64,000 nt of DNA from Desulfitobacterium_A sp034927245 (GCF_034927245.1 NZ_JAYFQK010000038.1:151054-215053); one strand, 5' to 3'. Shown: positions 25,169 to 35,810, counted from the first letter of the stretch. Numbers and translations: made by a program. Notes: a model not told the origin generated them from the letters alone.

Positions 25169-26949
25169 CTTTGAGGGTCAAGATCTGGAGTCGAATTCCC
25201 GCGCATCAGCTCAAACCATCTGCGAATTGCAATAACGAGGATGATCGACACTAAGATCATCATCATCCCGGTCAAAACGGCTAAAAGGTTTTTACCGACG
25301 GGAAGATAGTAAATTACAATGTTTTGGTATCCGGCAACAAGGGTTGTAACCGTGACAAATATAAAGGGAAGGATCGTTGTCCAGGCATATTGAGCTTTTC
25401 CCATTCTAAAAATTAAGGTCGTACCAATGGCTAAGGCCATACCTGCAAGTAACTGATTCGCTACCCCGAATAAAGGCCAGATGGTTGAAATATCTCCGTT
25501 ATAGACGAGATATCCCCAGGTTAATGAAATTAACGCACTGGTGACAATCATTCCCGGAAACCAGTTTACTCGGCCTAAGGGTTTATATACTTTGCCGCCC
25601 AATTCCTGTAATAAATAGCGGCCGACGCGTGTACCGGCATCAATGGTTGTGAGAATGAAGAGGGCTTCAAACATGATTACAAAATGGTAAAGGTATTTGG
25701 AAATGGAGGCCAGGAAAGGAATTTTGCTGAAAATATCAGCCATTCCTACACCTAAGGAGACAGCACCTCCGGCTCGACCCGCCACACTCTCACCGACAAG
25801 TGCGGAAAGCTGGGGGAGTTCCTGAATGGTCATGCCTAGCTTCTGAAAAACAGCGGGTGCCGTATTGATCGCGAAATAATCGGCGGGATGTAAGCTGGAT
25901 GCGGCAATGAGTGCCATCAGAGCCACAAATCCTTCGACAACCATGGCTCCGAAGCCAATCGGCAGGATGTCCCGTTCATAGTGGATCATCTTTGGAGTGG
26001 TTCCGGTTCCAATAATCGCATGAAACCCTGACAGAGCACCGCAGGCGATCGTAATGAACATAAACGGCCAGACCGGACCCGGAATAATAGGACCGCCGCC
26101 ATTGACAAACGGTGTAAAGGCAGGCATTCTCAACTCAGGCCGAATAAAGATAATCCCGATAGCTAAAGCCCCGATAACGCCTATTTTTAAATAGGTACTG
26201 AGGTAGTCACGCGGGGCAAGAAGGAGCCAGACAGGGAGAGTAGCCGCCGCAAAGCCATAGACGGCAAGGATAATCGCCAGTTGATGATGTGAATATGTAA
26301 AATAGGGAGCGAAAAAGGATTGCTCAACCATAGGCCCGAGAATGACTCCGAGAAAGATTAAAGCCACCCCAATAACAGTTGCCTCAGCGATTCTGCCGAT
26401 TCGCAGCCAGCGAAGATAAATGCCTACAAAGAGAGCAATAGGAATGGTGACACCCACCGTAAATGTACCCCAGGGACTGTTAAAGAGGGCATTGACGACA
26501 GCTAAGGCCAATCCGGCCATAGTGATGATCAAAATAAAAAGAACCGCAAAAGAAGAGACTAGGCCGGCGGCAGGACCGAGTTCATCTTTGGCAATCTCGG
26601 AAATAGACAATCCATCGTGGCGTACCGAGGCAAAAAGGATAACCATGTCATGAACGGCCCCGGCAAGGACCGAACCGATAAGGATCCAAAGGACACCGGG
26701 CATGTAACCATATTGAGCGGCAAGAGTCGGCCCGATTAAAGGGCCAGCACCGGCAATAGCCGCAAAATGGTGTCCGAATAGAATCCATTTATTTGTCGGG
26801 ACGTAATCCCGATCATCATCATGTATTACCGCAGGGGTCTTGCGGCTGTCATCCAGGGCCAAGATTTTGGCGGCAATAAACGCACCGTAGAGACGATAAC
26901 CCAGGGTTAAAAAGAGAATTGCTGCGATAACAAGCCAAATTGCATTCAT
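25165..26949 (-). CDS. cstA: Carbon starvation protein CstA family transporter
   Basis: A 594-residue membrane protein with about 16 hydrophobic segments. Hallmarks are an N-terminal YGAFIAAKILALDD, DRDYVPTNKWILFGHHFAAIAGAGPLIGP split across the first loop, and a later SGFHAIIGTGTTPKM. CstA proteins import pyruvate or peptides under carbon limitation. ATG 26949 follows GGAGGTATGAAG. I see no cAMP-type operator or two-component genes nearby, so control is not evident. Confidence 0.93.
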   Translation of the reverse strand: MNAIWLVIAAILFLTLGYRLYGAFIAAKILALDDSRKTPAVIHDDDRDYVPTNKWILFGHHFAAIAGAGPLIGPTLAAQYGYMPGVLWILIGSVLAGAVHDMVILFASVRHDGLSISEIAKDELGPAAGLVSSFAVLFILIITMAGLALAVVNALFNSPWGTFTVGVTIPIALFVGIYLRWLRIGRIAEATVIGVALIFLGVILGPMVEQSFFAPYFTYSHHQLAIILAVYGFAAATLPVWLLLAPRDYLSTYLKIGVIGALAIGIIFIRPELRMPAFTPFVNGGGPIIPGPVWPFMFITIACGALSGFHAIIGTGTTPKMIHYERDILPIGFGAMVVEGFVALMALIAASSLHPADYFAINTAPAVFQKLGMTIQELPQLSALVGESVAGRAGGAVSLGVGMADIFSKIPFLASISKYLYHFVIMFEALFILTTIDAGTRVGRYLLQELGGKVYKPLGRVNWFPGMIVTSALISLTWGYLVYNGDISTIWPLFGVANQLLAGMALAIGTTLIFRMGKAQYAWTTILPFIFVTVTTLVAGYQNIVIYYLPVGKNLLAVLTGMMMILVSIILVIAIRRWFELMRGNSTPDLDPQS

Positions 26950-27029
26950 TCTTCATACCTCCTATTCTTGGCTTAGTATGAAGAATTTGATGACACTTTA
27001 TACCATAGAAACAACAAGGATTGTGATTT

Positions 27030-27674
27030 CTAATAAATGCGTTTTGCCCCAACATAAGCATTTTTCCAGTAGGAAGTAAGGCTTAAAACTCGAACGCCCT
27101 TCGAGGATGTCGCACCAATAAACTGATTATTACCGATATAAATGGCAACGTGACTGATTTTTCCGCCGGATGAAAGGTTGAAAAAGATCAAGTCTCCGGG
27201 CCGCAAAGCGTTAAAGGCGACGGAAGTTCCTTTGTTATATTGGTCCCGACTGACTCTGGGAAGGCTGACTCCGTTTTTGGCAAACACATATTGGGTAAAT
27301 CCCGAACAATCAAAACCGGAAGGTGAAGTTCCGCCCCACACATAAGGTGTTCCACTATATTTGTAAGCAGTCGAAAGAATCTGTTTAGTCTTAAGGGCAC
27401 GGGATATGGACTTTAGGGTTGCGGAACCACAAATCCCGTCCGCCTGGAGGTGATTATTTTGCTGGAAAGCGATAACCGCTTCCTTCGTTTTAACTCCATA
27501 AATCCCGTCAATAGATCCTGAGAAAAATCCCAGTGTTTTAAGATCGGTTTGCAACGCTTGAACCGAGGACCCGGAGTTACCTGTCTTAAGGAGCGTTGAG
27601 GCTTGGGCCGCTGGTGTGATCATAAGAACGTTTAACAGGAGCATTATAATAATAAAAATTAGTCTTTTTTTCAT
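27030..27674 (-). CDS. Secreted NlpC/P60 peptidoglycan hydrolase with PG-binding domain
   Basis: A 214-residue exported enzyme. A Lys/Arg start and hydrophobic core with AQA cleavage region form a signal peptide (about 1-25). A peptidoglycan_binding_1 domain (about 30-85, VQALQTDLKTLGFF and GIYGVKTKEAVIAFQ) precedes the NlpC/P60 domain (about 98-214). The catalytic Cys lies in FDCSGF and His in HVAIYIG. It should cut D-Glu/meso-DAP peptide bonds in the cell wall. AAGGAATTAGCCC precedes ATG 27674. Confidence 0.92.
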   Translation of the reverse strand: MKKRLIFIIIMLLLNVLMITPAAQASTLLKTGNSGSSVQALQTDLKTLGFFSGSIDGIYGVKTKEAVIAFQQNNHLQADGICGSATLKSISRALKTKQILSTAYKYSGTPYVWGGTSPSGFDCSGFTQYVFAKNGVSLPRVSRDQYNKGTSVAFNALRPGDLIFFNLSSGGKISHVAIYIGNNQFIGATSSKGVRVLSLTSYWKNAYVGAKRIY

Positions 27675-27834
27675 GGGCTAATTCCTTTCTTTCTGTAATA
27701 ATTTGTACAAGCTATGTTCATTATAAGGTCAGACAACCGTGATATATAGTCAAAGTTGTTGGCATTACTGGAATTATATAGAGAAAGATGATTTTTGTAA
27801 CAAGAAGGAACTCCTCGTCCAGCCGAACTTATGA

Positions 27835-27840
27835 TATAAT
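27835..27840 (+). promoter_or_regulatory. Candidate -10 box for pcrA
   Basis: A perfect TATAAT lies 33 bp before the pcrA start. No convincing -35 is found at 16-18 bp, so this is only a partial promoter match. Confidence 0.35.
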
Positions 27841-27872
27841 AATAAGTCGAATAAGTGAGGTGGAGTGGGAGA

Positions 27873-30152
27873 ATGTATCGGTTAGATGATTTAAACCCGG
27901 TTCAGCGTCAGGCCGTCGAACACCGGGACGGTCCTTTATTGATTTTAGCAGGAGCAGGTTCCGGCAAAACGCGAGTTCTGACCTACAGAATTGCTCATCT
28001 TATGGCGCAAGGGGTAGATCCCTGGAACATTCTTGCAATTACTTTTACCAATAAAGCGGCCCAGGAAATGCGCGATCGGGTTGGAACTTTAGTGGGAAGC
28101 GAAGGGCGAGGACTTTGGGTAGCAACGTTCCACTCTGCTTGTGTCCGCATTTTACGGAGTGAGATTGAACATTTGCCGGGTTATACGCGCAGTTTTGTCA
28201 TTTATGATACCAGTGATCAACAAGCTCTGATCAAATCATGTATGAAAGAATTAAACTATGATGAGAAAAAATTAGCCCCCCGAGCGATCGGCGGAGCGAT
28301 TAGTGATGCGAAGAATAAGCTGCTGACTCCTGAAGAATTTTCGCAGCACGCTACGGATTATTTCGAGCAAAAGGTTGAGAAGGTCTACGATCTTTATCAA
28401 AAAAAGATTAAAGGAAATAATGCCTTAGACTTTGACGATATTATTATGCTGACTGTACGGCTTTTCCGAGAGAATCCGGAGGTTCTGGCCTACTACCAAG
28501 ATAAATTCCGCTATATTTTGGTGGATGAGTACCAGGATACGAACCATGCCCAATATGCCTTGGTCAATCTTCTGGCAAAGAAAAATCGAAATCTTTGCGT
28601 TGTCGGAGATGATGACCAGTCCATTTATATGTTCCGGGGAGCGGATGTGCAAAATATTTTAGAATTTGAACGGGATTATCCCGAAGCAAAAGTCATAAAG
28701 CTCGAGCAGAATTATCGCTCGACGAAGCATATCCTCGAAGCCGCTAATTCCGTGGTGCGCAATAATACGGAACGTAAAGAAAAATCGCTTTGGACAGAAA
28801 ATGGCGAAGGAAACCCGCTCGTTTACTATATGGCCGAAAGTGAGCGTGATGAAGCCCGTTATATTGCGGAGCGGATTCAACGGTTGCGGGATGTGGAAGG
28901 CCGCAAATATAATGATTTTACTATCCTCTACCGGACCAATGCCCAATCGCGGGTAATTGAAGAACGCTTTATGAAGCAGGGGATTCCCTACCGAATTTTT
29001 TCAGGATTGAAATTCTATGAACGTATGGAGATTAAAGATACACTGGCCTATTTGCGTGTTCTTTATAACCCTTCCGATCAGGTGGCTTTTTCCCGTATCC
29101 TTAACGTACCGAAACGGGGTTTGGGTGAAAGCACTTTGGCGAAGATCCTTGAATATGCCAATGAACAGGGGATGCCTGTTCTGGACGCTATTATGGAAGC
29201 GGACTATATTCCGGACTTAACCACACGGGCTAAAAAACCTTTGTTAGCGTTTGCCCACCTCATGCAAGAACTTAGACAGCTTGCCCTTGAGGAAAGCTCA
29301 GTGACCCATTTAGTCGAAGAGGTTCTAAAACGAACAGGATATTGGGATATTCTTAATGCAGATCAATCGCCGGAAGCCCAAGCTCGTCTTGAAAATCTGC
29401 ATGAGTTTTTATCAGTAACAGCTGAATATGATGAAAAAGCGTTGAATCAGGACGAAGATAACGCCGAAGGCGAAAACGAAAATGACGAGGAAGAATATAT
29501 TGTTCCTGGAATATCGGGTTTCCTGGAGCAAGTTTCTTTGGTGGCCGAGATTGACTCCCTTGATCCTGCAGATGAATCGGTGGCCTTGATGACGATACAT
29601 AGTGCCAAAGGGCTGGAGTTCCCGGTGGTTTTCCTTGCGGGCATGGAGGAAGGAATCTTCCCCAGCAGCCGTTCAATGATGGACCCTACACTGCTGGCAG
29701 AGGAACGCCGCTTATGCTATGTCGCAATCACGCGTGCCAGGGAGAAACTATATCTCACTTATGCCGAACAGCGAATGCTTTATGGCAGAACGCAATATAA
29801 TCGGCCCTCGGAATTCATGGAGGAAATCCCGCCACAACTTCTGGTCGAACATGATCCGATTGATCTCCCGCCGACACGCATGAAAAAGCCTCTGCCTTCG
29901 GCAGGCAGAGGAGGAATTTCTAATTCCGGGGGACGTTCGACATGGGAAACGTGGGATCGCAAGGTTGGCAGCCCTGTGCGATCGCCTGATGATTTTGATT
30001 ATCATGTCGGTGAAAAAGTGGAACATGCAAAATTCGGCAAGGGAATTATTGTCTCCATTAAAGGAGAAGGAGGCCAGGCGGAAATCTCGATTGTGTTTGG
30101 CGGACAGATAAAAAAACTGATTGCAGAATATGCGAAGCTGACTAAGCTGTAG
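27873..30152 (+). CDS. pcrA: ATP-dependent DNA helicase PcrA (UvrD/Rep family)
   Basis: A 759-residue SF1A 3'-5' helicase. Motif I is AGAGSGKT (about 31-38), motif II VDEYQDTN, motif III GDDDQSIY, motif IV QNYRST, motif V MTIHSAKGLEFP and motif VI ITRARE. A Tudor-like C-terminal domain (about 710-759) ends in the ISIVFGGQIKKL segment known to contact RNA polymerase in PcrA. ATG 27873 follows GGTGGAG. It works in repair and plasmid replication. The pyrophosphatase gene follows after 10-30 bp. Confidence 0.95.
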   Translation: MYRLDDLNPVQRQAVEHRDGPLLILAGAGSGKTRVLTYRIAHLMAQGVDPWNILAITFTNKAAQEMRDRVGTLVGSEGRGLWVATFHSACVRILRSEIEHLPGYTRSFVIYDTSDQQALIKSCMKELNYDEKKLAPRAIGGAISDAKNKLLTPEEFSQHATDYFEQKVEKVYDLYQKKIKGNNALDFDDIIMLTVRLFRENPEVLAYYQDKFRYILVDEYQDTNHAQYALVNLLAKKNRNLCVVGDDDQSIYMFRGADVQNILEFERDYPEAKVIKLEQNYRSTKHILEAANSVVRNNTERKEKSLWTENGEGNPLVYYMAESERDEARYIAERIQRLRDVEGRKYNDFTILYRTNAQSRVIEERFMKQGIPYRIFSGLKFYERMEIKDTLAYLRVLYNPSDQVAFSRILNVPKRGLGESTLAKILEYANEQGMPVLDAIMEADYIPDLTTRAKKPLLAFAHLMQELRQLALEESSVTHLVEEVLKRTGYWDILNADQSPEAQARLENLHEFLSVTAEYDEKALNQDEDNAEGENENDEEEYIVPGISGFLEQVSLVAEIDSLDPADESVALMTIHSAKGLEFPVVFLAGMEEGIFPSSRSMMDPTLLAEERRLCYVAITRAREKLYLTYAEQRMLYGRTQYNRPSEFMEEIPPQLLVEHDPIDLPPTRMKKPLPSAGRGGISNSGGRSTWETWDRKVGSPVRSPDDFDYHVGEKVEHAKFGKGIIVSIKGEGGQAEISIVFGGQIKKLIAEYAKLTKL

Positions 30153-30183
30153 TATATTTATTTTGGAAGGGAAAGTTGATTCA

Positions 30184-31818
30184 GTGAGTGAACATGTTTA
30201 TGTGGTAGGACACAGAAATCCGGATACGGATTCGATTTGTGCGGCAATTTCGTTTGCACGCCTTAAACAACGGATGGGTAATGACAATGTCATGGCTTGC
30301 CGGGCAGGAAAAGTGAATCGGGAGACAGAATATGTCCTCAATGCATTTCACGTGCCGGCTCCGGAATACTTGGCCGATGTCAACCTTCGTGTTAAGGATA
30401 TGCTTAATGGTCCTATCCCTACCGTTAATCCAAAGACGCCTTTGCTGAAGGCCTGGCAGACCATGAAAACCAATAACCAAAAGACGCTGCCGATTGTGGA
30501 AGAAAACGGACGGATGCTGGGTATGATTTCAGTCGGTGATCTTTCGGGTTCATATATTGAAAACATGGGTGATTTAGATTTTGATGATCTTCATATTGCC
30601 GCGAAAAATGTAATTGAAACCCTTAAAGGAAAACTCTTGCTCGGTTCTGAGGACCAGCTGCTTCATGGATGTGTCTACGTAGGGGCAATGCATTATAAAA
30701 CGTTTGAAAACTTTATTAAACCGGGCAGTATTGTTTTGGTCGGCGATAGGAAAACGACCCAAGAAAGCGCGCTTCGCTGCGGTGTTTCAGCCCTCATTTT
30801 AACCGGCGGGGCCACCTTGTATCCGGATTTAGAGGATGTGGCTCGTGAAAAAAGTGTCATCGTGATTTCGGTACCCTCAGATACGTTTACGGCTGCCCGC
30901 CTCCTCCCCATGAGTGCACCGGTACGAAGTATCATGAAAACAGAGGGAGTTGTCACCTTCCAGGAAGATGACTTAATTTCCGAAGTCCGCCAAAAAATGC
31001 TGGAAACGCGTTACCGGAACTATCCGGTATTGGATGAGCAGGAACGGGTTGTGGGTCTCATTAGCCGTTATGATTTATTAAAACTCAGTCGCAAGAAACT
31101 TATTCTTGTCGACCATAATGAATGGGGTCAAGCCGTTAATGGCGCCGACCAGGCTCAGGTTCTCGAAGTCGTTGATCATCACCGGGTGGGTGGAATTCAG
31201 ACTTCAGATCCGATCAGCTTCCGTAATGAACCTGTGGGATCAACTTGTACTATTGTCGCGAAACGTTATCGCGAACTTGGGATTGAACCCGAAAAAGAAA
31301 TTGCGGGCATCATGCTCGCGGCTATTCTTTCAGATACGGTCATCTTTAAATCCCCGACCTGTACGGAGACTGATAAAGAGATTGCCGCTTATCTTGAAAA
31401 GATTGCCGGTGTCAATGCCAAGGAATTCGGCGTACAAATGTTTAAATCCTCATCTAATCTGGCGGATCGTAAGGTTGAAGAATTGATCGAAGAAGATCTG
31501 AAAGAATTCTCGGTGAGTGACTATAAAGTCGGAATCGGTCAAGTCAGCGTAATGGGCTTGGAGGGTCTCGAAAAACTGCGCGAAGAATTAAACCAAAAAC
31601 TCGAAGCAGTACGCAACGAGAAAGGACTGCGTTATCTTCTTTTGATGATTACGGATTTGCTTGAGGAAAATACGGATCTTTGGATTGCAGGCGATAGCCC
31701 TGAAGAAGTCGCCAAGGCATTTAATGAACCCCTCAATCAAAATCGCGTATTCCTCCCCGGTGTTCTCTCACGGAAAAAACAAGTGGTTCCGCCGTTAACC
31801 AAGTATTTTTTGGGTTAA
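30184..31818 (+). CDS. ppaC: CBS-domain manganese-dependent inorganic pyrophosphatase
   Basis: A family II pyrophosphatase of about 544 residues. The DHH phosphoesterase domain begins with VVGHRNPDTDS and resumes at VVDHHRVGG. Inserted between are CBS1 (about 65-120), a DRTGG domain (about 150-245) and CBS2 (about 250-305). A DHHA2 domain ends the protein. The CBS pair lets adenine nucleotides (inhibitory AMP/ADP, activating ATP or Ap4A in studied clostridial enzymes) regulate activity. The start is uncertain: GTG 30184 opens directly on the domain, TTG 30163 is in frame but has no clear site. Confidence 0.9.
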   Translation: MSEHVYVVGHRNPDTDSICAAISFARLKQRMGNDNVMACRAGKVNRETEYVLNAFHVPAPEYLADVNLRVKDMLNGPIPTVNPKTPLLKAWQTMKTNNQKTLPIVEENGRMLGMISVGDLSGSYIENMGDLDFDDLHIAAKNVIETLKGKLLLGSEDQLLHGCVYVGAMHYKTFENFIKPGSIVLVGDRKTTQESALRCGVSALILTGGATLYPDLEDVAREKSVIVISVPSDTFTAARLLPMSAPVRSIMKTEGVVTFQEDDLISEVRQKMLETRYRNYPVLDEQERVVGLISRYDLLKLSRKKLILVDHNEWGQAVNGADQAQVLEVVDHHRVGGIQTSDPISFRNEPVGSTCTIVAKRYRELGIEPEKEIAGIMLAAILSDTVIFKSPTCTETDKEIAAYLEKIAGVNAKEFGVQMFKSSSNLADRKVEELIEEDLKEFSVSDYKVGIGQVSVMGLEGLEKLREELNQKLEAVRNEKGLRYLLLMITDLLEENTDLWIAGDSPEEVAKAFNEPLNQNRVFLPGVLSRKKQVVPPLTKYFLG

Positions 31819-31854
31819 AATATAGGATGAGAATCAAGAGGGGGAGAACAATCA

Positions 31855-33858
31855 ATGGCCGATGAGCAGCATCAAACATTTCAACATCTGCAAAAGCTTA
31901 AAGAGCAGATTGAAAAAGCGAATTATCAATATTACGGACTGGATCAACCTGTGTTAACAGATGCTGAATATGATGCTTTAATGCAGGAACTGCTCGCGCT
32001 TGAAAAAGCCCACTCGGAATGGAAAACCCCGGATTCACCCTCCCAAAGAGTCGGGGGATATGTCGCTAAGGAATTTCCGAAGGTTCGCCATGCCGAAGCG
32101 TTGCTCAGCTTAGATAATGCTTTTAATGAGGGTGATTTACGGGAGTTTGACAGGCGGGTCCGAATGGTTGCTCCGCAAGCGGAGTACGTGATTGAGCTTA
32201 AAATTGACGGACTTACCCTCGCTCTTACCTATGAAGACGGTGTGTTGGTACGCGGCGCAACACGCGGCGATGGTGAAGTCGGTGAGGAAATCACAGCAAA
32301 TGCAAGAACGATCACATCGATTCCGCTGCGTCTGCGCAAACCCCTTTCGCGTTTAGATGTCCGCGGCGAAGGATATATGCCGAAAGCCTCTTTTGTTCAG
32401 TTGAACCGGGAGCGGGAGGAAGCGGGTTTATCAACCTTTGCAAATCCACGCAATGCTGCGGCAGGCTCTTTACGCCAACAAGATTCCAGAATTACGGCAG
32501 AGCGCCGACTCAGCTATTTTGCCTATCAGGTTCTTACTCCTGAAGGTACGGAATTAGCTTCACAGATCGAGGTTCTTAACTATTTGAAAGAGCAAGGTTT
32601 TCTCGTAAATCCTGAATTCCGGATTTTCAGCTCAATCGAGGAGGTCATCACCTACTGTGAAGAGATGGCTGAAAAACGCCATGGTTTTTCCTATGATATC
32701 GACGGATTAGTGATTAAAGTCAATGATATAGCCCAGCAACGCGAACTGGGATTCACGGCGAAAAGCCCGCGCTGGGCGATTGCCTATAAGTTTCCGGCCG
32801 AGCAGGTAGAAACGGTGGTTGAAAGTATTGAAGTTCGTGTTGGGAGGACAGGGGTGCTTACCCCTACGGCGAATTTAACTCCGGTTTTAGTGGCAGGTTC
32901 AACTGTCAGTCGCGCAACCCTACATAATATCGATAATATCCGCGCTAAGGATATCCGAATCGGTGACCATGTTCTCTTGCAAAAAGCGGGAGATGTCATT
33001 CCCGAAGTCGTTCGCTCATTGCCGGAAAAACGGACAGGCGCGGAGCAGATTTTTGAGATGCCTGAGCATTGTCCCGATTGCCGGGGCCCGATTATCCGCG
33101 AAGAGGGCGAAGCGGCTCACCGCTGTACAAGCATTTCTTGTCCTGCCCAGCAACGGGAAGCGATCATCCACTTTGTTTCGCGGGATGCCATGAATATCGA
33201 CGGATTAGGTCCGGCTGTTATTGTGCAGCTATTAGAGGCCAAACTGATCCATGATGCGTCAGATCTTTATACCTTAAAATTTGACGACTTAATTAAGCTT
33301 GAACGCATGGGTAAAAAATCGGCAGAAAACCTGCTTCAAGCCATTGATGACAGCAAGGGAAGGGATTTGGCCCAGCTGATCTTTGCCTTAGGAATTCGGC
33401 ATGTCGGAGCAAAAGCCGGGAAAATTCTTGCCCGGCAGTTCCGCAGTATGGAGGCCCTCGAACAAGCGGAATTGGAGGAGCTGCAAAGTATTTCCGATAT
33501 CGGTCCTACTATGGCGCAAAGTATTGTCCGCTTTTTCCGGCAAGAAAGTTCGCAGCGTTTTCTGACCAAGCTGCGTGAGGCGAATGTCAAAATGACAGCT
33601 GAGGAAACAACCCATCCGCAAATTTTTGCCGGGAAAAGCATTGTGGTTACCGGTTCCTTAAAAAATTATGATCGCCAAGGCATTGAAGCTTTAATTGAAG
33701 CATACGGCGGAAAGGCTGCCGGCAGTGTCAGCAAAAAGACGGCCTTTGTGGTCGCCGGCGATAAGGCCGGCTCAAAAATGGCTAAAGCGAGGGAACTCGG
33801 TATTCCCGTACTCAGTGAAGAAGAATTTACCCAACTTATTCCCTCTAAACCGATTTAA
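31855..33858 (+). CDS. ligA: NAD-dependent DNA ligase LigA
   Basis: A 667-residue ligase. Order: the Ia domain, adenylation domain with the AMP-accepting Lys in ELKIDG (about residue 116), OB fold, a four-Cys zinc finger (CPDC and CTSISCPAQ, about 406-432), helix-hairpin-helix repeats and a C-terminal BRCT domain (about 590-667). It seals nicks in replication and repair. ATG 31855 follows GGGGGAG. Confidence 0.97.
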   Translation: MADEQHQTFQHLQKLKEQIEKANYQYYGLDQPVLTDAEYDALMQELLALEKAHSEWKTPDSPSQRVGGYVAKEFPKVRHAEALLSLDNAFNEGDLREFDRRVRMVAPQAEYVIELKIDGLTLALTYEDGVLVRGATRGDGEVGEEITANARTITSIPLRLRKPLSRLDVRGEGYMPKASFVQLNREREEAGLSTFANPRNAAAGSLRQQDSRITAERRLSYFAYQVLTPEGTELASQIEVLNYLKEQGFLVNPEFRIFSSIEEVITYCEEMAEKRHGFSYDIDGLVIKVNDIAQQRELGFTAKSPRWAIAYKFPAEQVETVVESIEVRVGRTGVLTPTANLTPVLVAGSTVSRATLHNIDNIRAKDIRIGDHVLLQKAGDVIPEVVRSLPEKRTGAEQIFEMPEHCPDCRGPIIREEGEAAHRCTSISCPAQQREAIIHFVSRDAMNIDGLGPAVIVQLLEAKLIHDASDLYTLKFDDLIKLERMGKKSAENLLQAIDDSKGRDLAQLIFALGIRHVGAKAGKILARQFRSMEALEQAELEELQSISDIGPTMAQSIVRFFRQESSQRFLTKLREANVKMTAEETTHPQIFAGKSIVVTGSLKNYDRQGIEALIEAYGGKAAGSVSKKTAFVVAGDKAGSKMAKARELGIPVLSEEEFTQLIPSKPI

Positions 33859-33967
33859 TTTTACGGGTTTTTCTTTATCCTGTTTTTCGAAGTCTGAGGG
33901 GACTTGCCCCTATTAATCGGATTTGTTATAGTAAATTTGATTATTTTGCCAAAGGAGGGTGATTTTA

Positions 33968-34252
33968 ATGAAAATTTCGCGTCAACAAGTAGAACATGTT
34001 GCGATGTTGGCACGTTTAGAACTTTCCGAAGAAGAAGTCGCCGGCTATACAGTACAGCTTAATTCAATCCTCGATTATGCGGCGATGCTCGATCAGCTGA
34101 ATACGGATGATATCAAACCTACGGCCTATGCCGTGCCGCTTCATAATATTGTCCGCGAGGATCAAGTCAAACCTTCTTTTGCACGGGAAAAGGTGCTGGC
34201 CAATGCTCCTGTAGCGGAGGATGGTTTTTTCAAGGTTCCCCGTATCGTTTAA
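33968..34252 (+). CDS. gatC: Aspartyl/glutamyl-tRNA amidotransferase subunit C
   Basis: A 94-residue small subunit of GatCAB, which converts Glu-tRNA(Gln) and Asp-tRNA(Asn) to the cognate amides. The conserved start region is VEHVAMLARLELSEEE, with LNTDDIKPTAYAVPL later. ATG 33968 follows AAAGGAGGGTG. It is first of the gatC-gatA-gatB operon. Confidence 0.95.
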   Translation: MKISRQQVEHVAMLARLELSEEEVAGYTVQLNSILDYAAMLDQLNTDDIKPTAYAVPLHNIVREDQVKPSFAREKVLANAPVAEDGFFKVPRIV

Positions 34253-34333
34253 TCCAATGCGAGGATAAGTCTCTTAATAGAAAGAGCAAGAAAATAAGAA
34301 TGATCAGAGATGCAGAAGGGAGAACAGCTAAGC

Positions 34334-35809
34334 ATGGAGATCACATCCCAATCCATTGGGGAATTACATGAGCTCTTAGTCACTAAGAGAATCAGCGCGG
34401 TTGAGCTTGCTCAAACGATGCTTCAGCGAATTAAACATATCGATCCGGAAGTCCAAGCCTTTCTTCAGGTTACCGAGGATGTGGCATTAGGCCGGGCTGC
34501 CCAGGTTGATGAAAAGATTGCCCGGGGCGAAGAAATCGGCGCCTTAGAAGGAATTCCGATGGCGCTTAAGGATAACCTTTGCACAGAAGGGATTCGAACC
34601 ACGTGTTCTTCAAAAATGCTTGAGAATTTTGTCCCACCTTATAGTGCGACAGCTGTCGAAAAGCTTAAATCTGCGGGAGCAATTTTGCTGGGCAAATTGA
34701 ATATGGATGAGTTTGCGATGGGCTCATCTACGGAAAATTCCGGCTTTTTTGCAACGCATAATCCTTGGGATTTGGAGCGGGTTCCCGGGGGATCTTCCGG
34801 AGGTTCGGCGGCTGCAGTTGCTGCGGAGGAAGCCGTTTATACCTTAGGGTCAGATACCGGCGGGTCGATCCGTCAGCCATCATCCTTTTGCGGCGTCGTC
34901 GGTCTTAAGCCAACCTATGGTGCCGTATCCCGCTATGGTTTAATTGCTTATGCTTCTTCACTGGATCAAATTGGACCGATTACCAAAACGGTTGAGGATA
35001 ATGCTCGGGTTCTTCGGGAGATCGTCGGCCATGATCACCGGGATTCGACCTCTGTCCCCTTTGAAATTCCTAATTATGCCGAATTCCTTAATAAAGATAT
35101 CAAAGGACTGCGCATCGGTGTACCCAAGGAGTATTTTGCGAAGGGCTTAGACGAGGGCGTCAAGACAGTGCTGCACGAGGCTTTGGCAACGCTTGAGGGT
35201 TTGGGGGCTATTGTTGAAGAATGCTCTCTTCCGCATACGGAATATGCCATGCCTGCTTACTATTTAATTGCAACAGCTGAGGCAAGTTCAAATCTTGCCC
35301 GTTATGACGGAGTGCGTTATGGCTATCGCGCCGAAAACACGGAAGATGTATTAAGCTTGTTTAAGAAGACCCGGTCGGAAGCGTTTGGTTCCGAGGTTAA
35401 AGCCCGGATTATGCTGGGAACTTATGCGTTAAGTGCAGGATATTATGATGCCTACTATTTAAAAGCCCAAAAGGTCAGAACCCTGATCCAAAATGACTTT
35501 AATCAGGCATTTGACCGCTTTGATGTGCTGCTTTCACCGACAGCACCGACGACAGCCTTTAAAATTGGGGAGAAATCAGGAGACCCGTTAACGATGTATT
35601 TATCGGATGTCTGCACTGTTCCGATTAACCTTGCGGGTATTCCTTCACTTTCTCTTCCCGCCGGCTTTGTGGATGGAATGCCGGTCGGAATGCAGCTGAT
35701 GGGCCGTCCTTTCGCCGAAGGAACTCTTTATCGTGTTGCCCATGCATTTGAACAAAATACGGATTTCCATACGCGGAAACCGAGTTTGATCAAAGGAGGC
35801 GCACGTTAA
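34334..35809 (+). CDS. gatA: Aspartyl/glutamyl-tRNA amidotransferase subunit A
   Basis: A 491-residue amidase-signature enzyme that frees ammonia from glutamine. The catalytic Lys is in MALKDNLCTEG, the Ser-cisSer-Lys triad residues in PGGSSGGSAAAV and GSDTGGSIRQP. ATG 34334 gives a normal-length protein; an in-frame ATG at 34310 adds eight residues. One base separates its stop from the gatB start, so translation is coupled. Confidence 0.97.
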   Translation: MEITSQSIGELHELLVTKRISAVELAQTMLQRIKHIDPEVQAFLQVTEDVALGRAAQVDEKIARGEEIGALEGIPMALKDNLCTEGIRTTCSSKMLENFVPPYSATAVEKLKSAGAILLGKLNMDEFAMGSSTENSGFFATHNPWDLERVPGGSSGGSAAAVAAEEAVYTLGSDTGGSIRQPSSFCGVVGLKPTYGAVSRYGLIAYASSLDQIGPITKTVEDNARVLREIVGHDHRDSTSVPFEIPNYAEFLNKDIKGLRIGVPKEYFAKGLDEGVKTVLHEALATLEGLGAIVEECSLPHTEYAMPAYYLIATAEASSNLARYDGVRYGYRAENTEDVLSLFKKTRSEAFGSEVKARIMLGTYALSAGYYDAYYLKAQKVRTLIQNDFNQAFDRFDVLLSPTAPTTAFKIGEKSGDPLTMYLSDVCTVPINLAGIPSLSLPAGFVDGMPVGMQLMGRPFAEGTLYRVAHAFEQNTDFHTRKPSLIKGGAR

Positions 35810-35810
35810 G